From assembly GCA_019119495.1 (NCBI GenBank), contig DWWX01000018.1, positions 1-64,000 on the forward strand: a stretch of 64,000 nt of DNA, read 5' to 3'. The DNA is from Candidatus Gemmiger stercorigallinarum. GTDB taxonomy: Bacteria; Bacillota; Clostridia; Oscillospirales; Ruminococcaceae. Position 1 is the stretch's first letter; each line of letters starts with the position of its first letter. Below the pieces are notes generated by a model. It was not told where the DNA came from and did no database searches. It saw only the letters and a list, made by a program, of their open reading frames with translations. Of this stretch, positions 42,627 to 50,325 are shown in pieces. The position numbers and the translations under genes are program-made.

Positions 42627-44624
42627 ATGTCCCTGCTTACCGGTATCCTGGTCCTGGTTTTGGTCTGCGCGGCGTCGGTGTCGCTGGCGGCGGCCACCGG
42701 GCGGGATGCAGCGGTGTTCCCGCTGCCCATCTTTGCCGGGGCGGTCTGCCTGCTGCTGGCCGGCGGCTGCCTGGGCATGCTGCAGGGGGCGCTGTGGCTT
42801 TGCTATCTTTTGCTGCTGGCGGGGGCCGCGGCGCTGGGCCTGCGGGCCGGGCGGGCGCGGTGGCTTGCGGCGGCGTCCAGCACCGGGCTGCTGTTTTTTG
42901 CCGCGGCGTCGCTGGTGATCTGGGCTTTGTTCGCGGTGCTGCAGCCCATGTTCGTCGAGTGGGACGAGTTCACCTTCTGGGGCATGGCCGCCAAGCTGCT
43001 CAAAGAAAAAAACGTGCTGTACCCCGCCGACCCGGCCAACCTGCGGGCGGTCAGCGGCCTGCCGGGGCTGGGGCTGGTGTCCTACTTTGTGCAGGGCTTT
43101 GCCGCCGATTTTGGCGAGTGGCAGTGCCTTGCCGGCTACGATATGCTTTTGATGGCCTGCCTGTCCGCCGCGGCGGCGCTGCCCCGCCGCCGCTGGGCCC
43201 ACAGCGTTGCGGTGCTGGCGGGCGGCGCGCTGCTGCCTTTCTTTTTCAGCGTGGTGCCGGCGGGCACGGCCAGCACCGTCTACGCCAACGCCATGGCCGA
43301 CGTGCCGCTGGCGCTTTTGTTCGGCGGGGTGCTCTGCCTGTGGTTCGCCGTCGGGCCGGGCAGGCTGGGCATGCTGCTGACCGCCCTGCCGCTGGCGCTT
43401 TTGACGCTGGCCAAGGACATGGGCTTTGCCTACGCGCTGATCGCGGTGTTTGTGATTTTTCTGGACCTGTTGTTCGGCCGGGAATGGAAGCGGCTGCCCC
43501 GCGGCCGGTTTTTCGGCGGCGCAGTGGGGCGCGCCGCGGTGCTGGCGGCGCCGGTGCTGGCGGCTTTCCTCAGCTGGAACGCCTACACCGCCGCCCACCT
43601 GGAAACCACCGGCGCGTCGGTGGGCAGCGGCGGCCTGAGCTACGGCCAGGTGCTGTTTGGCGGCCTGGCGCAGTTTTTGGGCATTGACCGCACCGGGAAA
43701 TTTGCCGACCTGATGGGCCTGATGGCCGATGCCTTTTTTGCCCGCAGCGTCAGCCTGGTGGGCGCGCCGGCTTTTGCCATTGCGGCCATCACGCTGGTGG
43801 GGGCGGCGGCCTTCGCCTTTGCCCAAAAGGGCGCCGGGCGCCGCCGCGTGGCTGCGGTGTGGGGCGGGCTGGCCTTCTGCTTTGCGGCCTTTTACCTGTT
43901 CCACCTGATTTTGTATTACTACAACTTCTCCGACGTGGAGGCCTACGCCCTGCAGGACTTTGACCGCTACATCGGCCCTTATTTGCAGGGGTGGATGCTG
44001 GCTATGCTCTGCCTGCTGGGGCATTCGGCCGCATTGCGGACGGAGGGCGTCCCGGCCCGGCTGGCCGACCTGGCGCTGCTGGGCGCGTCGGCCTGCGTGG
44101 CGGTGCTTTTTGCCTGGCGGGGCGTGCCGGCCTCCGGTTTCTGGACCGACAGCGACAGCCGCTACCTGCTGCGGCAGGACGTCAAGGCCCGCGCCGCTGC
44201 CGCCAACCAGGTGCTGGACTGGGACGACACCGTGCTGGTCATCAGCCAGGGGGACAACGCCACCCGCTGGTACTACTACACCTACGAGCTGACCGCCCAG
44301 GTGGCCCGTGGCTACGGCGGCTTTTTCAACGGCGAGGACGCCTCCAGCCGGTGGGACTCCGACTTTATGAACCTGGTGGAGAGCGAAAACTGGACGCTGT
44401 ACGACTACAAGGCCGTCTGTACGCCGCCCGCGCTGGTGGCCTATCTGGAGGAAAAGGGCTGCAATTACCTGCTGATCGACCGGGCGGACGACTACCTGGA
44501 GCGGTCCTTCAGCCCGCTGTTCGAGGGCGGCCTGACCGCCGATATGCCCATGACGCTGTACAGCTTTGACCCGGACGCCGAGGTACCTTTCACGCCGGTG
44601 GCTGTGGCGGAAAGCGAGGGCTGA
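42627..44624 (+). CDS. GT-C-like membrane glycosyltransferase, module 1
   Basis: A 665-residue polytopic protein with about twelve membrane helices followed by a soluble C-terminal part of about 130 residues. The first large loop has FVEWDEFTFWGMAAKL at about residue 108, the acidic D/E motif expected of GT-C enzymes that use polyprenyl-phosphate sugars outside the membrane. The C-terminal part carries VLVISQGDNATRWYYYTYE. It is a paralogue of the protein at 45292, with both motifs at equivalent positions. ATG 42627 follows AAAGGAGG. The next gene starts 3 nt after its stop. Confidence 0.75.
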   Translation: MSLLTGILVLVLVCAASVSLAAATGRDAAVFPLPIFAGAVCLLLAGGCLGMLQGALWLCYLLLLAGAAALGLRAGRARWLAAASSTGLLFFAAASLVIWALFAVLQPMFVEWDEFTFWGMAAKLLKEKNVLYPADPANLRAVSGLPGLGLVSYFVQGFAADFGEWQCLAGYDMLLMACLSAAAALPRRRWAHSVAVLAGGALLPFFFSVVPAGTASTVYANAMADVPLALLFGGVLCLWFAVGPGRLGMLLTALPLALLTLAKDMGFAYALIAVFVIFLDLLFGREWKRLPRGRFFGGAVGRAAVLAAPVLAAFLSWNAYTAAHLETTGASVGSGGLSYGQVLFGGLAQFLGIDRTGKFADLMGLMADAFFARSVSLVGAPAFAIAAITLVGAAAFAFAQKGAGRRRVAAVWGGLAFCFAAFYLFHLILYYYNFSDVEAYALQDFDRYIGPYLQGWMLAMLCLLGHSAALRTEGVPARLADLALLGASACVAVLFAWRGVPASGFWTDSDSRYLLRQDVKARAAAANQVLDWDDTVLVISQGDNATRWYYYTYELTAQVARGYGGFFNGEDASSRWDSDFMNLVESENWTLYDYKAVCTPPALVAYLEEKGCNYLLIDRADDYLERSFSPLFEGGLTADMPMTLYSFDPDAEVPFTPVAVAESEG

Positions 44625-44627
44625 CCG

Positions 44628-45269
44628 ATGAGTGAGACAAAACGCACCGCGCGGCTGTTTGGCATCTGCTACGCGCTGGCGCTGATCTTCTGGGTGGTGT
44701 TCTGCCTGGGCAGATGTGCCGTCATGCTGGCGCACCGCGCCGGCGGCAACATGCCCCAGACCACCCTGACCGCCGCGGACCTGACCTTCGAGAGCTTCGA
44801 GTGTTACCTTGACCTGGAGTGGGACACCCCGCCGGACGACGACCCCAACTGGTATCTTTCCACCGACAACGACCCCCATATTTTGTACGACGGCGGCGGC
44901 TACATCGAGACGGTGCGGCTGTACGCCGGGCACCGCCTGCCTCCCGGCAGCGTGGCGCTGTACTACCTGCTGCCCGGCCAGACCGATTACAGCGAGGCGC
45001 AGAAGGTCTTTGCCCATGTGGTGCAGCCCGGCGTCTACGAGTTCGATCTGGGCGGCAAGACGGTATCGGGGCTGCGCATCGACCCGGACAGCGTGGGCGG
45101 CGTGGCGACGCTGTTTACCGGCGTTGAGCTGAACCCGCCGCAGTTCTGGCTGCTGCGGTTTGTGCCAAACGGCGGCCAGTGGCTTTTGCTGCTTGGCCTG
45201 CCCGCCTGCGCGGCCGCCGCCTGGGCGCTGGTGCGGGGCAGACGGCCGGAAAACCCCCGACGACCATGA
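44628..45269 (+). CDS. Small membrane protein with extracytoplasmic domain, module 1
   Basis: A 213-residue protein: an N-terminal helix (FGICYALALIFWVVFCLG), an extracytoplasmic beta-rich domain of about 130 residues with NWYLSTDNDPHILYDGG, and a C-terminal helix (GQWLLLLGLPACAAAAWALV) with a basic tail. No named family was recognised. It resembles the protein at 47373 in layout and in the WY-x-T-x-x-DP-x-I pattern. Each member of the pair directly follows a GT-C-like gene, so it may be an accessory or regulatory partner. ATG 44628 comes 3 nt after the previous stop with a weak ribosome site. Confidence 0.7.
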   Translation: MSETKRTARLFGICYALALIFWVVFCLGRCAVMLAHRAGGNMPQTTLTAADLTFESFECYLDLEWDTPPDDDPNWYLSTDNDPHILYDGGGYIETVRLYAGHRLPPGSVALYYLLPGQTDYSEAQKVFAHVVQPGVYEFDLGGKTVSGLRIDPDSVGGVATLFTGVELNPPQFWLLRFVPNGGQWLLLLGLPACAAAAWALVRGRRPENPRRP

Positions 45270-45291
45270 ATTTATCCGAAAGGAGCTGCCC

Positions 45292-47376
45292 ATGGAGCTG
45301 CTCTGTGTATTCGCCGCGCTGGCGGCGGTGTTTCTGTTCAGCGCCTTCCTTACGCTCAAGTGCGGCCTGCACAGCGCGCTGGCGCCGCTGACGGCGCTGG
45401 CCGTGGCGGTATTCTGGCTGACGGTGTGGGGCATGGCCGGGCCGCTGCTGGCGGGGGCGTGGCTGCTGTACGCCGCCTTTGCGGGGCTGGGCCTGTGGGC
45501 GCTGTGGCCCCGCAGGGACCCTGCCAAACGCCCCGATTGCAGGGCGCTGCTTACCCCCGGCGCGGTGCTGTTTTACGGCATGACCGCGGCCTTTGCCGTT
45601 TACTTTTTTATCCGCCAGCCCATGGCCACCGGCTTTGACGAGCTGAACCTGTGGGCCACCGCCGTCAAGGTGACCAAGGTGGACGACAGCCTGTATGCCA
45701 CCGCCACGCTGGGCACCCCCTGGGCTGTCACCCAAAACCCCGGCCTGCCGCTGCTCAGCTACTTTTTCAGCTTTTTCGGCAGCTATGCCGACTGGAAGAT
45801 CTACCTGGCCTACAACGCCCTGGCTTTTGCGGTGTTTGCGGCGGTGCTGGGCACGCTGGGGTTCTCCCGCTTCCGCATTGCGGTGCCGCTGGCGGCGGTG
45901 CTGTGGTGCGTGCCCTACTTTTTTACCACCTACAACCACACCATCTACTTAAACACCGTCTACATGACCAGCTATGGCGACATCCCCGCCGGCCTGGTCA
46001 TGGGCGGCGCGGCGGCGCTGTGGCTGGCGCTGCGCCGGTCCAACGGCCCCAAATGGGCGGTGCTGCCGGTGCTGGCGCTTGCCGCCAACCTCAAGGCCAA
46101 CACCTTTGTGCTGGCGCTGGTGGCCGCGGGTCTGGTGGCGGTGGACGCCTGGCTTTTGCCGGATGGCAAATTCCGCCGCGGCCTTGCCCGGCGCACCGGC
46201 TTTGCGGCGGCCTGCTTTGCCGCACCGCTGGCGGTCTATTACCTGTGGAACGTGCGCTACGTGGGCTACCTGGTGGCGCAGAACACCTCGGACGGCGGCG
46301 TGGGCGAGACCACGGCCGCCCTCTCGGACGTGGTGGTCAGCGGCATCCGCATCCTGCTGGGCCAGCCGGTGGAGGGCTTTTTTGCCGAGCGCCAGTCCCA
46401 ATTTTTGCAGGCCATCGCCGATATGGGCACCCAGTTCTGGACGGATGCCGGCAACATGAGCATGGTCGGCCAGGGCCGCAATGTGGTCATTCTAATTTTG
46501 GCAGTGTTCCTGCTGGCGGTGCTGCTTGCGCCCTGCCTGAAAGCCCGGCTGCGGGTGGCGTGCGCCGCTGTGTGCAGCACCCTGTGCTTTTTGGGCTACA
46601 ACCTGATGCTGGCGCTGAGCTACGGCTTTATCTTCAAGCCCTTCCAGGCCGAGAGCCTGACCGACTACAACCGCTACATCTACAGCTATTACATCGGCTG
46701 GTTTTTGATCGCGCTGGCCTGCCTGGCGCTGGTGCTGCAGCCCTACACCGAGGTGGTGCAGAGCCGGTTGAAGGACGGCCCTGCCGCGGCGGCCAAATGC
46801 AGCCAGACCCGCTTTGCGCTGGCAGGGCAGGGGGCGGTGCTGCTTTTGGCGGCGGCGATGCTGTTCCGGCTGAACCAGCTGGTGCTGCCCCAGCTTTCGG
46901 TGCTGGGATTTTCCGACAGCGAGTTTGCCGACCGCAGGGCCGAGCGCGCTGAGGTCCAGCTGGTCTGCAGCTATCTGGGACCCGACGACCGGGTGTTCTA
47001 CGTCAGCCAGGGCGACAACGGCGAGGGCTGGTTCTCGGCGGTGTTTGACTTTTACCCGGTGCTGGTGGACTATTCCGGCGCGGTCTCCACCATGGAGGGC
47101 GGCGGCGGCACCTTCGGCCTGGCGGAGCTGGAGCCGGAGGAGGAGGGGGTCAAGAAATACTACTACCACCCCTACACCGCCCGGCGGCTGGACGAGACCA
47201 TCCGGGAAAACGGCTGCACCGTGCTCTATTTGCAGCAGATCGACGAGATTTTTGTGGAAAGCTACGCGGAACTGTTCACCGACGGCCTGGCCGCTGCGCA
47301 AAACGGCGAGACGCTGCTTTACCGCGTCACCGATGCGGGCTTTGCCCCGGTGGAGATGGAGGTGACCGGCCGATGA
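45292..47376 (+). CDS. GT-C-like membrane glycosyltransferase, module 2
   Basis: A 694-residue polytopic protein, paralogous to 42627-44624. It has about twelve helices, the acidic loop TGFDELNLWATAV at about residue 112 and a C-terminal soluble part with VFYVSQGDNGEGWFSAVF. The extra loop around GDIPAGLVMGGAAALWL and YNRYIYSYYIGWFL also match GT-C/PMT-like organisation. It probably transfers a sugar from a lipid carrier to a surface polymer. ATG 45292 follows AAAGGAG by 7 nt. It shares ATGA with the next gene. Confidence 0.75.
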   Translation: MELLCVFAALAAVFLFSAFLTLKCGLHSALAPLTALAVAVFWLTVWGMAGPLLAGAWLLYAAFAGLGLWALWPRRDPAKRPDCRALLTPGAVLFYGMTAAFAVYFFIRQPMATGFDELNLWATAVKVTKVDDSLYATATLGTPWAVTQNPGLPLLSYFFSFFGSYADWKIYLAYNALAFAVFAAVLGTLGFSRFRIAVPLAAVLWCVPYFFTTYNHTIYLNTVYMTSYGDIPAGLVMGGAAALWLALRRSNGPKWAVLPVLALAANLKANTFVLALVAAGLVAVDAWLLPDGKFRRGLARRTGFAAACFAAPLAVYYLWNVRYVGYLVAQNTSDGGVGETTAALSDVVVSGIRILLGQPVEGFFAERQSQFLQAIADMGTQFWTDAGNMSMVGQGRNVVILILAVFLLAVLLAPCLKARLRVACAAVCSTLCFLGYNLMLALSYGFIFKPFQAESLTDYNRYIYSYYIGWFLIALACLALVLQPYTEVVQSRLKDGPAAAAKCSQTRFALAGQGAVLLLAAAMLFRLNQLVLPQLSVLGFSDSEFADRRAERAEVQLVCSYLGPDDRVFYVSQGDNGEGWFSAVFDFYPVLVDYSGAVSTMEGGGGTFGLAELEPEEEGVKKYYYHPYTARRLDETIRENGCTVLYLQQIDEIFVESYAELFTDGLAAAQNGETLLYRVTDAGFAPVEMEVTGR

Positions 47377-48050
47377 AGGACAAACTGCGCCGCGGCCCGC
47401 TGGCTGTGCTTGCCCGCCTGACGGCCCGCCGGGGCGGACTGGCGGTGCTGTGCTACCTGCTGGCGCTGGCCGCCTGGCTGGCGCTGGGGGCCTGGAACTT
47501 TGCCGCCGACGCCCTTGCCCGCGCAGACGGCGCCCTGGCCGAGGAGAGCATCCCGGTCAGTGAGTTCCAGCTGGTGGATGTCACCCCGGAGGCCGACGGC
47601 TGGTACGCGACGGCCGGCGGCGACCCGCAGATCATTTTGGACAACGTGGACGGCCGGGTGGTGCGCACCCTGAGCTATACCGCTGAGTTTGACGGCGAGC
47701 CGCGGGAAATGTGCCTGTACTACACCACCGCCGCCGGCGAGCCCTACAGCCAGGACAACCGGGTGTTCCCCACGCAGGCGGCCGACGGCAGCTATGTCTA
47801 CACGCTGCCCCGCACTGCGCTGGTCTCGCTGCGGCTGGACCCCTGCAGCCCGGACGAAAACGCCACGGTCCGGCTGAAGTTTGCCGGCGGCGCCATCACG
47901 CTGAACGCCGCCGACGCCCTACCCGCCGGGCTGGACTACTGGCTGCCCAGCTGGTACCAGGCGTTCTGCCTGATCCTGTACCCCGCGCTGGCCGCCGCCG
48001 CCCTGTGCTGGCTGCGGGCCTGCCGGCGCGCCCTGCGCCCCAAACACTGA
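47373..48050 (+). CDS. Small membrane protein with extracytoplasmic domain, module 2
   Basis: A 225-residue protein with a basic N terminus, a membrane helix (GLAVLCYLLALAAWLALGAW), an extracytoplasmic domain with GWYATAGGDPQIILDNVDG, a C-terminal helix and a basic tail. A paralogue of 44628-45269; the function is unknown. The start overlaps the previous stop by 4 nt (ATGA), a tight coupling that supports a working partnership with the GT-C-like protein. Last gene of the glycan cluster, followed by a strong terminator. Confidence 0.7.
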   Translation: MKDKLRRGPLAVLARLTARRGGLAVLCYLLALAAWLALGAWNFAADALARADGALAEESIPVSEFQLVDVTPEADGWYATAGGDPQIILDNVDGRVVRTLSYTAEFDGEPREMCLYYTTAAGEPYSQDNRVFPTQAADGSYVYTLPRTALVSLRLDPCSPDENATVRLKFAGGAITLNAADALPAGLDYWLPSWYQAFCLILYPALAAAALCWLRACRRALRPKH

Positions 48051-48059
48051 ATGCCATGC

Positions 48060-48108
48060 GCCGCCCGCCGGCCGGGGAAGTGCCCCGCGCCGGCGGGCGG
48101 CTTTTTTT
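48060..48108 (+). terminator. Terminator of the glycan cluster
   Basis: A perfect 13-bp stem GCCGCCCGCCGGC (48060-48072) with 48089-48101, followed by seven T residues. Confidence 0.9.
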
Positions 48109-48266
48109 GCGGGGGTAAGGGGGAGCAGCTGCCGGAAAAACGAAAAACTGCCAAAAATTTTGCCCGCCGCTGTAACAAAACCGCCCGGCCTGCGGCTTAT
48201 AGGCAGACCGGTCAAAAAAATGGCCGCGGCCGGACAGACCCAAAACACAGGAAGGGGGAATGCGCC

Positions 48267-48755
48267 ATGCTTGGGGTGGAGGAACTCTACCACCGCTACC
48301 GGGACGACGTGTTCCGCTACCTGTGCAGCCTGACCCATGACCCCGCCCAGGCCGAGGACCTGCTCAGCGAGACCTTCCTGTGCGCTATCCAGAAGGCGGG
48401 CAGCTTCCGGGGCGAGGGCAGCGAAAAGACCTGGCTGTTCGGCATTGCGCGCAGGCTGTGGCTGCAGGCGCTGCGCAAACACCGCCCCACGGTGGAGTAC
48501 AGCGACCTTTTGGGCCTGTATGTGGAGGACACGGTGGGCCAGGCGCTGGACACCCGCCAGCTGGCCGACCGGGTGCGGCAGCTGCTGGACGCCCTGCCCC
48601 GGCGGGAGCGCACCATCGTGCAGCTGCGGGCCCAGGGCCTGCCCTACGAGGAGATCGCCGACCGCTGCGGCATCCGCGCCGGGTCGGCCCGCGTCATTGA
48701 GTACCGCACCCGCCAAAAACTGCAGCAAACCCTGAGAGAGGAGGGCTATCTGTGA
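48267..48755 (+). CDS. ECF-type RNA polymerase sigma factor
   Basis: A 162-residue sigma-70 family extracytoplasmic-function sigma factor. Region 2 runs from ELYHRYRDDVFRYLCSLTHD through AEDLLSETFLCAIQKAGSFR to EKTWLFGIARRLWLQALR. Region 4 has LDALPRRERTIVQLRAQGLPYEEIADRCGI, a helix-turn-helix for the -35 element. It would redirect RNA polymerase in response to an envelope signal relayed by the anti-sigma factor encoded next. ATG 48267 follows GGAAGGGGGAA. A TGTAAC element at 48169-48174 could be an autoregulated -35, but no matching -10 is clear. Confidence 0.92.
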   Translation: MLGVEELYHRYRDDVFRYLCSLTHDPAQAEDLLSETFLCAIQKAGSFRGEGSEKTWLFGIARRLWLQALRKHRPTVEYSDLLGLYVEDTVGQALDTRQLADRVRQLLDALPRRERTIVQLRAQGLPYEEIADRCGIRAGSARVIEYRTRQKLQQTLREEGYL

Positions 48756-49429
48756 CAGAATTTGAATCCAAGGACCCCCAGGGCCGGGCCGCCCCGGCAA
48801 AAACCTTGCCCCCGCCGCAGCCGGCCGCCCCGGCCCCTGGCTCTGGCCCGGCGGGCAAAACGCCGCCCGCCGGCGCCGGCGAAGATCCGGGCGCAGCGCC
48901 CCCCGAAGGCCCGCCGCCCGCGAACGCCCTGCCGGACCTGCCCTGCGAAGCCTGCCGGGACCTGATCCCGCTGGTGCAGGACGGCGCGGCCAGCGACGCC
49001 AGCGTGCAGCTGGTGGCGCAGCACATCGCCCACTGCAGGGACTGCCGGGCCTTCTGGCAGGCGGGGGCGCCGGCGGCCGCGCCGGACGACGGCAAAGTGC
49101 TTTCCAGGATCCACCGCCGCCTGCGGCTGGTGCTGGCCGCCGCGCTGGCGGCGGGGGCGCTGGTGGCTTTCTGGCTGAACACCTACGCCTACCGGCCGGA
49201 GTACAGCGTGGTCATCCTGCCGGTGGTGGGGGCGCTGGGCTGCCTGCTGCTGCGCCGCCGCTGGTACTTTGCCCCGCCGGCCGTGGCCGCGCTGGGCTTT
49301 GTGTGGCACCTGGTCGCCACCGACGGCTGGCAGGAACCGCTGGTGTTTGCGGTGGGGTATGGGCTGCTCTGCCTGCTGGGCGCGCTGGCCGCCAAACTGC
49401 TTGTCTATGCTTTTGGGAAAGGAGATTGA
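48752..49429 (+). CDS. Zinc-finger (zf-HC2) membrane anti-sigma factor
   Basis: A 225-residue protein. An unusually long Pro/Ala-rich cytoplasmic region of about 60 residues precedes the HCC zinc-finger anti-sigma domain (CEACRDLIPLVQDGAAS...QHIAHCRDCRAFW). About four membrane helices follow. Anti-sigma factors of this ZAS type hold the ECF factor until a signal arrives. The GTG start at 48752 overlaps the sigma-factor stop by 4 nt, so the two are translationally coupled. The ribosome site GAGGAGGG lies inside the sigma gene. Confidence 0.88.
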   Translation: MTEFESKDPQGRAAPAKTLPPPQPAAPAPGSGPAGKTPPAGAGEDPGAAPPEGPPPANALPDLPCEACRDLIPLVQDGAASDASVQLVAQHIAHCRDCRAFWQAGAPAAAPDDGKVLSRIHRRLRLVLAAALAAGALVAFWLNTYAYRPEYSVVILPVVGALGCLLLRRRWYFAPPAVAALGFVWHLVATDGWQEPLVFAVGYGLLCLLGALAAKLLVYAFGKGD

Positions 49430-49432
49430 ACC

Positions 49433-50197
49433 ATGCTGCAAGTGACTGAGCGCACGCCGTCCGCGCGGCGCAATCGCAGACCCCGTACCCGCGCAAAGCG
49501 CATCCTGGCCGCTGCGGGCGGTTTCGCCATCGTGCTGGGCCTGCTGGGAACGCTGGCGGTTTATACCGGAACGCCCCTGGGGGACTGGCTGGCAAGGCGC
49601 AGCGCCGTGGAATATGCCGACCAGACCTATCCGGGGTACGGGTTTGAGGTGGAGTGGATCAGCAACCGCCATTGGCTCTGCTACGAGGTGGGCCTGCGCG
49701 CCCGGAACAGCGAGGATACCCGGTTTGCAGTGGAGCTGGCCCGGGGACGCGTGGTCAGCGACAATTTTGACGAGAACGGCTATGGCGGCGCCTGGGACCG
49801 CATCTGTGAACTGCTGTATGCCGATGTGACATCCCGGCTGGCCGGCGACCCGCTGCTGGGGCAGGCAGCCGTCAGCCTGTGGCACGCCTATGTCCTGACG
49901 GACGAGGGGGAGCTGACCGTCCCGGCCGAGGGCCATCCGGCCCTGGTACGGGATATGCCCTACGACAAGGCAAACCTGCCGCCGGTGGCACTGGTGCTGG
50001 ACCAGCAGACCGCCGCCGTCAATGACGACACCCCCGCCGAAGCACAGCGGCTGATGCAGGCCGCCAAGGCCGCCATGGACGCCGCCGGCATCGACATTGC
50101 CGCCTACCAGGTGCGGCTGTACACCGCGGACAACAGCGACCATTATACCTCGCCGCTGGTGGCCGCCGCGGACCTTGCATCCGCCGCGTCCTTCTGA
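49433..50197 (+). CDS. Single-pass membrane protein of unknown function in the ECF operon
   Basis: A 254-residue protein: an Arg-rich N terminus, one membrane helix (ILAAAGGFAIVLGLLGTLAVY) and an extracytoplasmic domain with YADQTYPGYGFEVEWISNRHW and WDRICELLYADVTSRLAGD, ending in an Ala/Asp-rich segment. It loosely recalls YfjL-like proteins, but I cannot assign a family. It is the third gene of the sigma/anti-sigma operon (ATG 4 nt after the stop, AAAGGAG upstream), so it is probably a target or sensor of that system. Confidence 0.75.
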   Translation: MLQVTERTPSARRNRRPRTRAKRILAAAGGFAIVLGLLGTLAVYTGTPLGDWLARRSAVEYADQTYPGYGFEVEWISNRHWLCYEVGLRARNSEDTRFAVELARGRVVSDNFDENGYGGAWDRICELLYADVTSRLAGDPLLGQAAVSLWHAYVLTDEGELTVPAEGHPALVRDMPYDKANLPPVALVLDQQTAAVNDDTPAEAQRLMQAAKAAMDAAGIDIAAYQVRLYTADNSDHYTSPLVAAADLASAASF

Positions 50198-50219
50198 CGC
50201 GGGACAGTGATAACAAAAA

Positions 50220-50276
50220 CTCCCCCGCCGCCCCTGCCGGATATTGCCCGGCAGGGGCGGCGGGGGAGTGCTGTTT
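50220..50276. terminator. Terminator between the ECF operon and the ABC exporter
   Basis: A perfect 21-bp stem (50220-50240 with 50248-50268) with a 7-nt loop and a trailing TGCTGTTTT, between convergent genes. Confidence 0.85.
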
Positions 50277-50325
50277 TGGCGAAGATAGGGGCGTCAGACG
50301 GCGGCGGGCCGGCGTGATCGGGCGG

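Noticed and set aside
42543-45527. A 994-codon open frame on the minus strand
   Set aside because: Antisense to the GT-C modules; the translation is Gln/His/Arg-rich and shows no domain.
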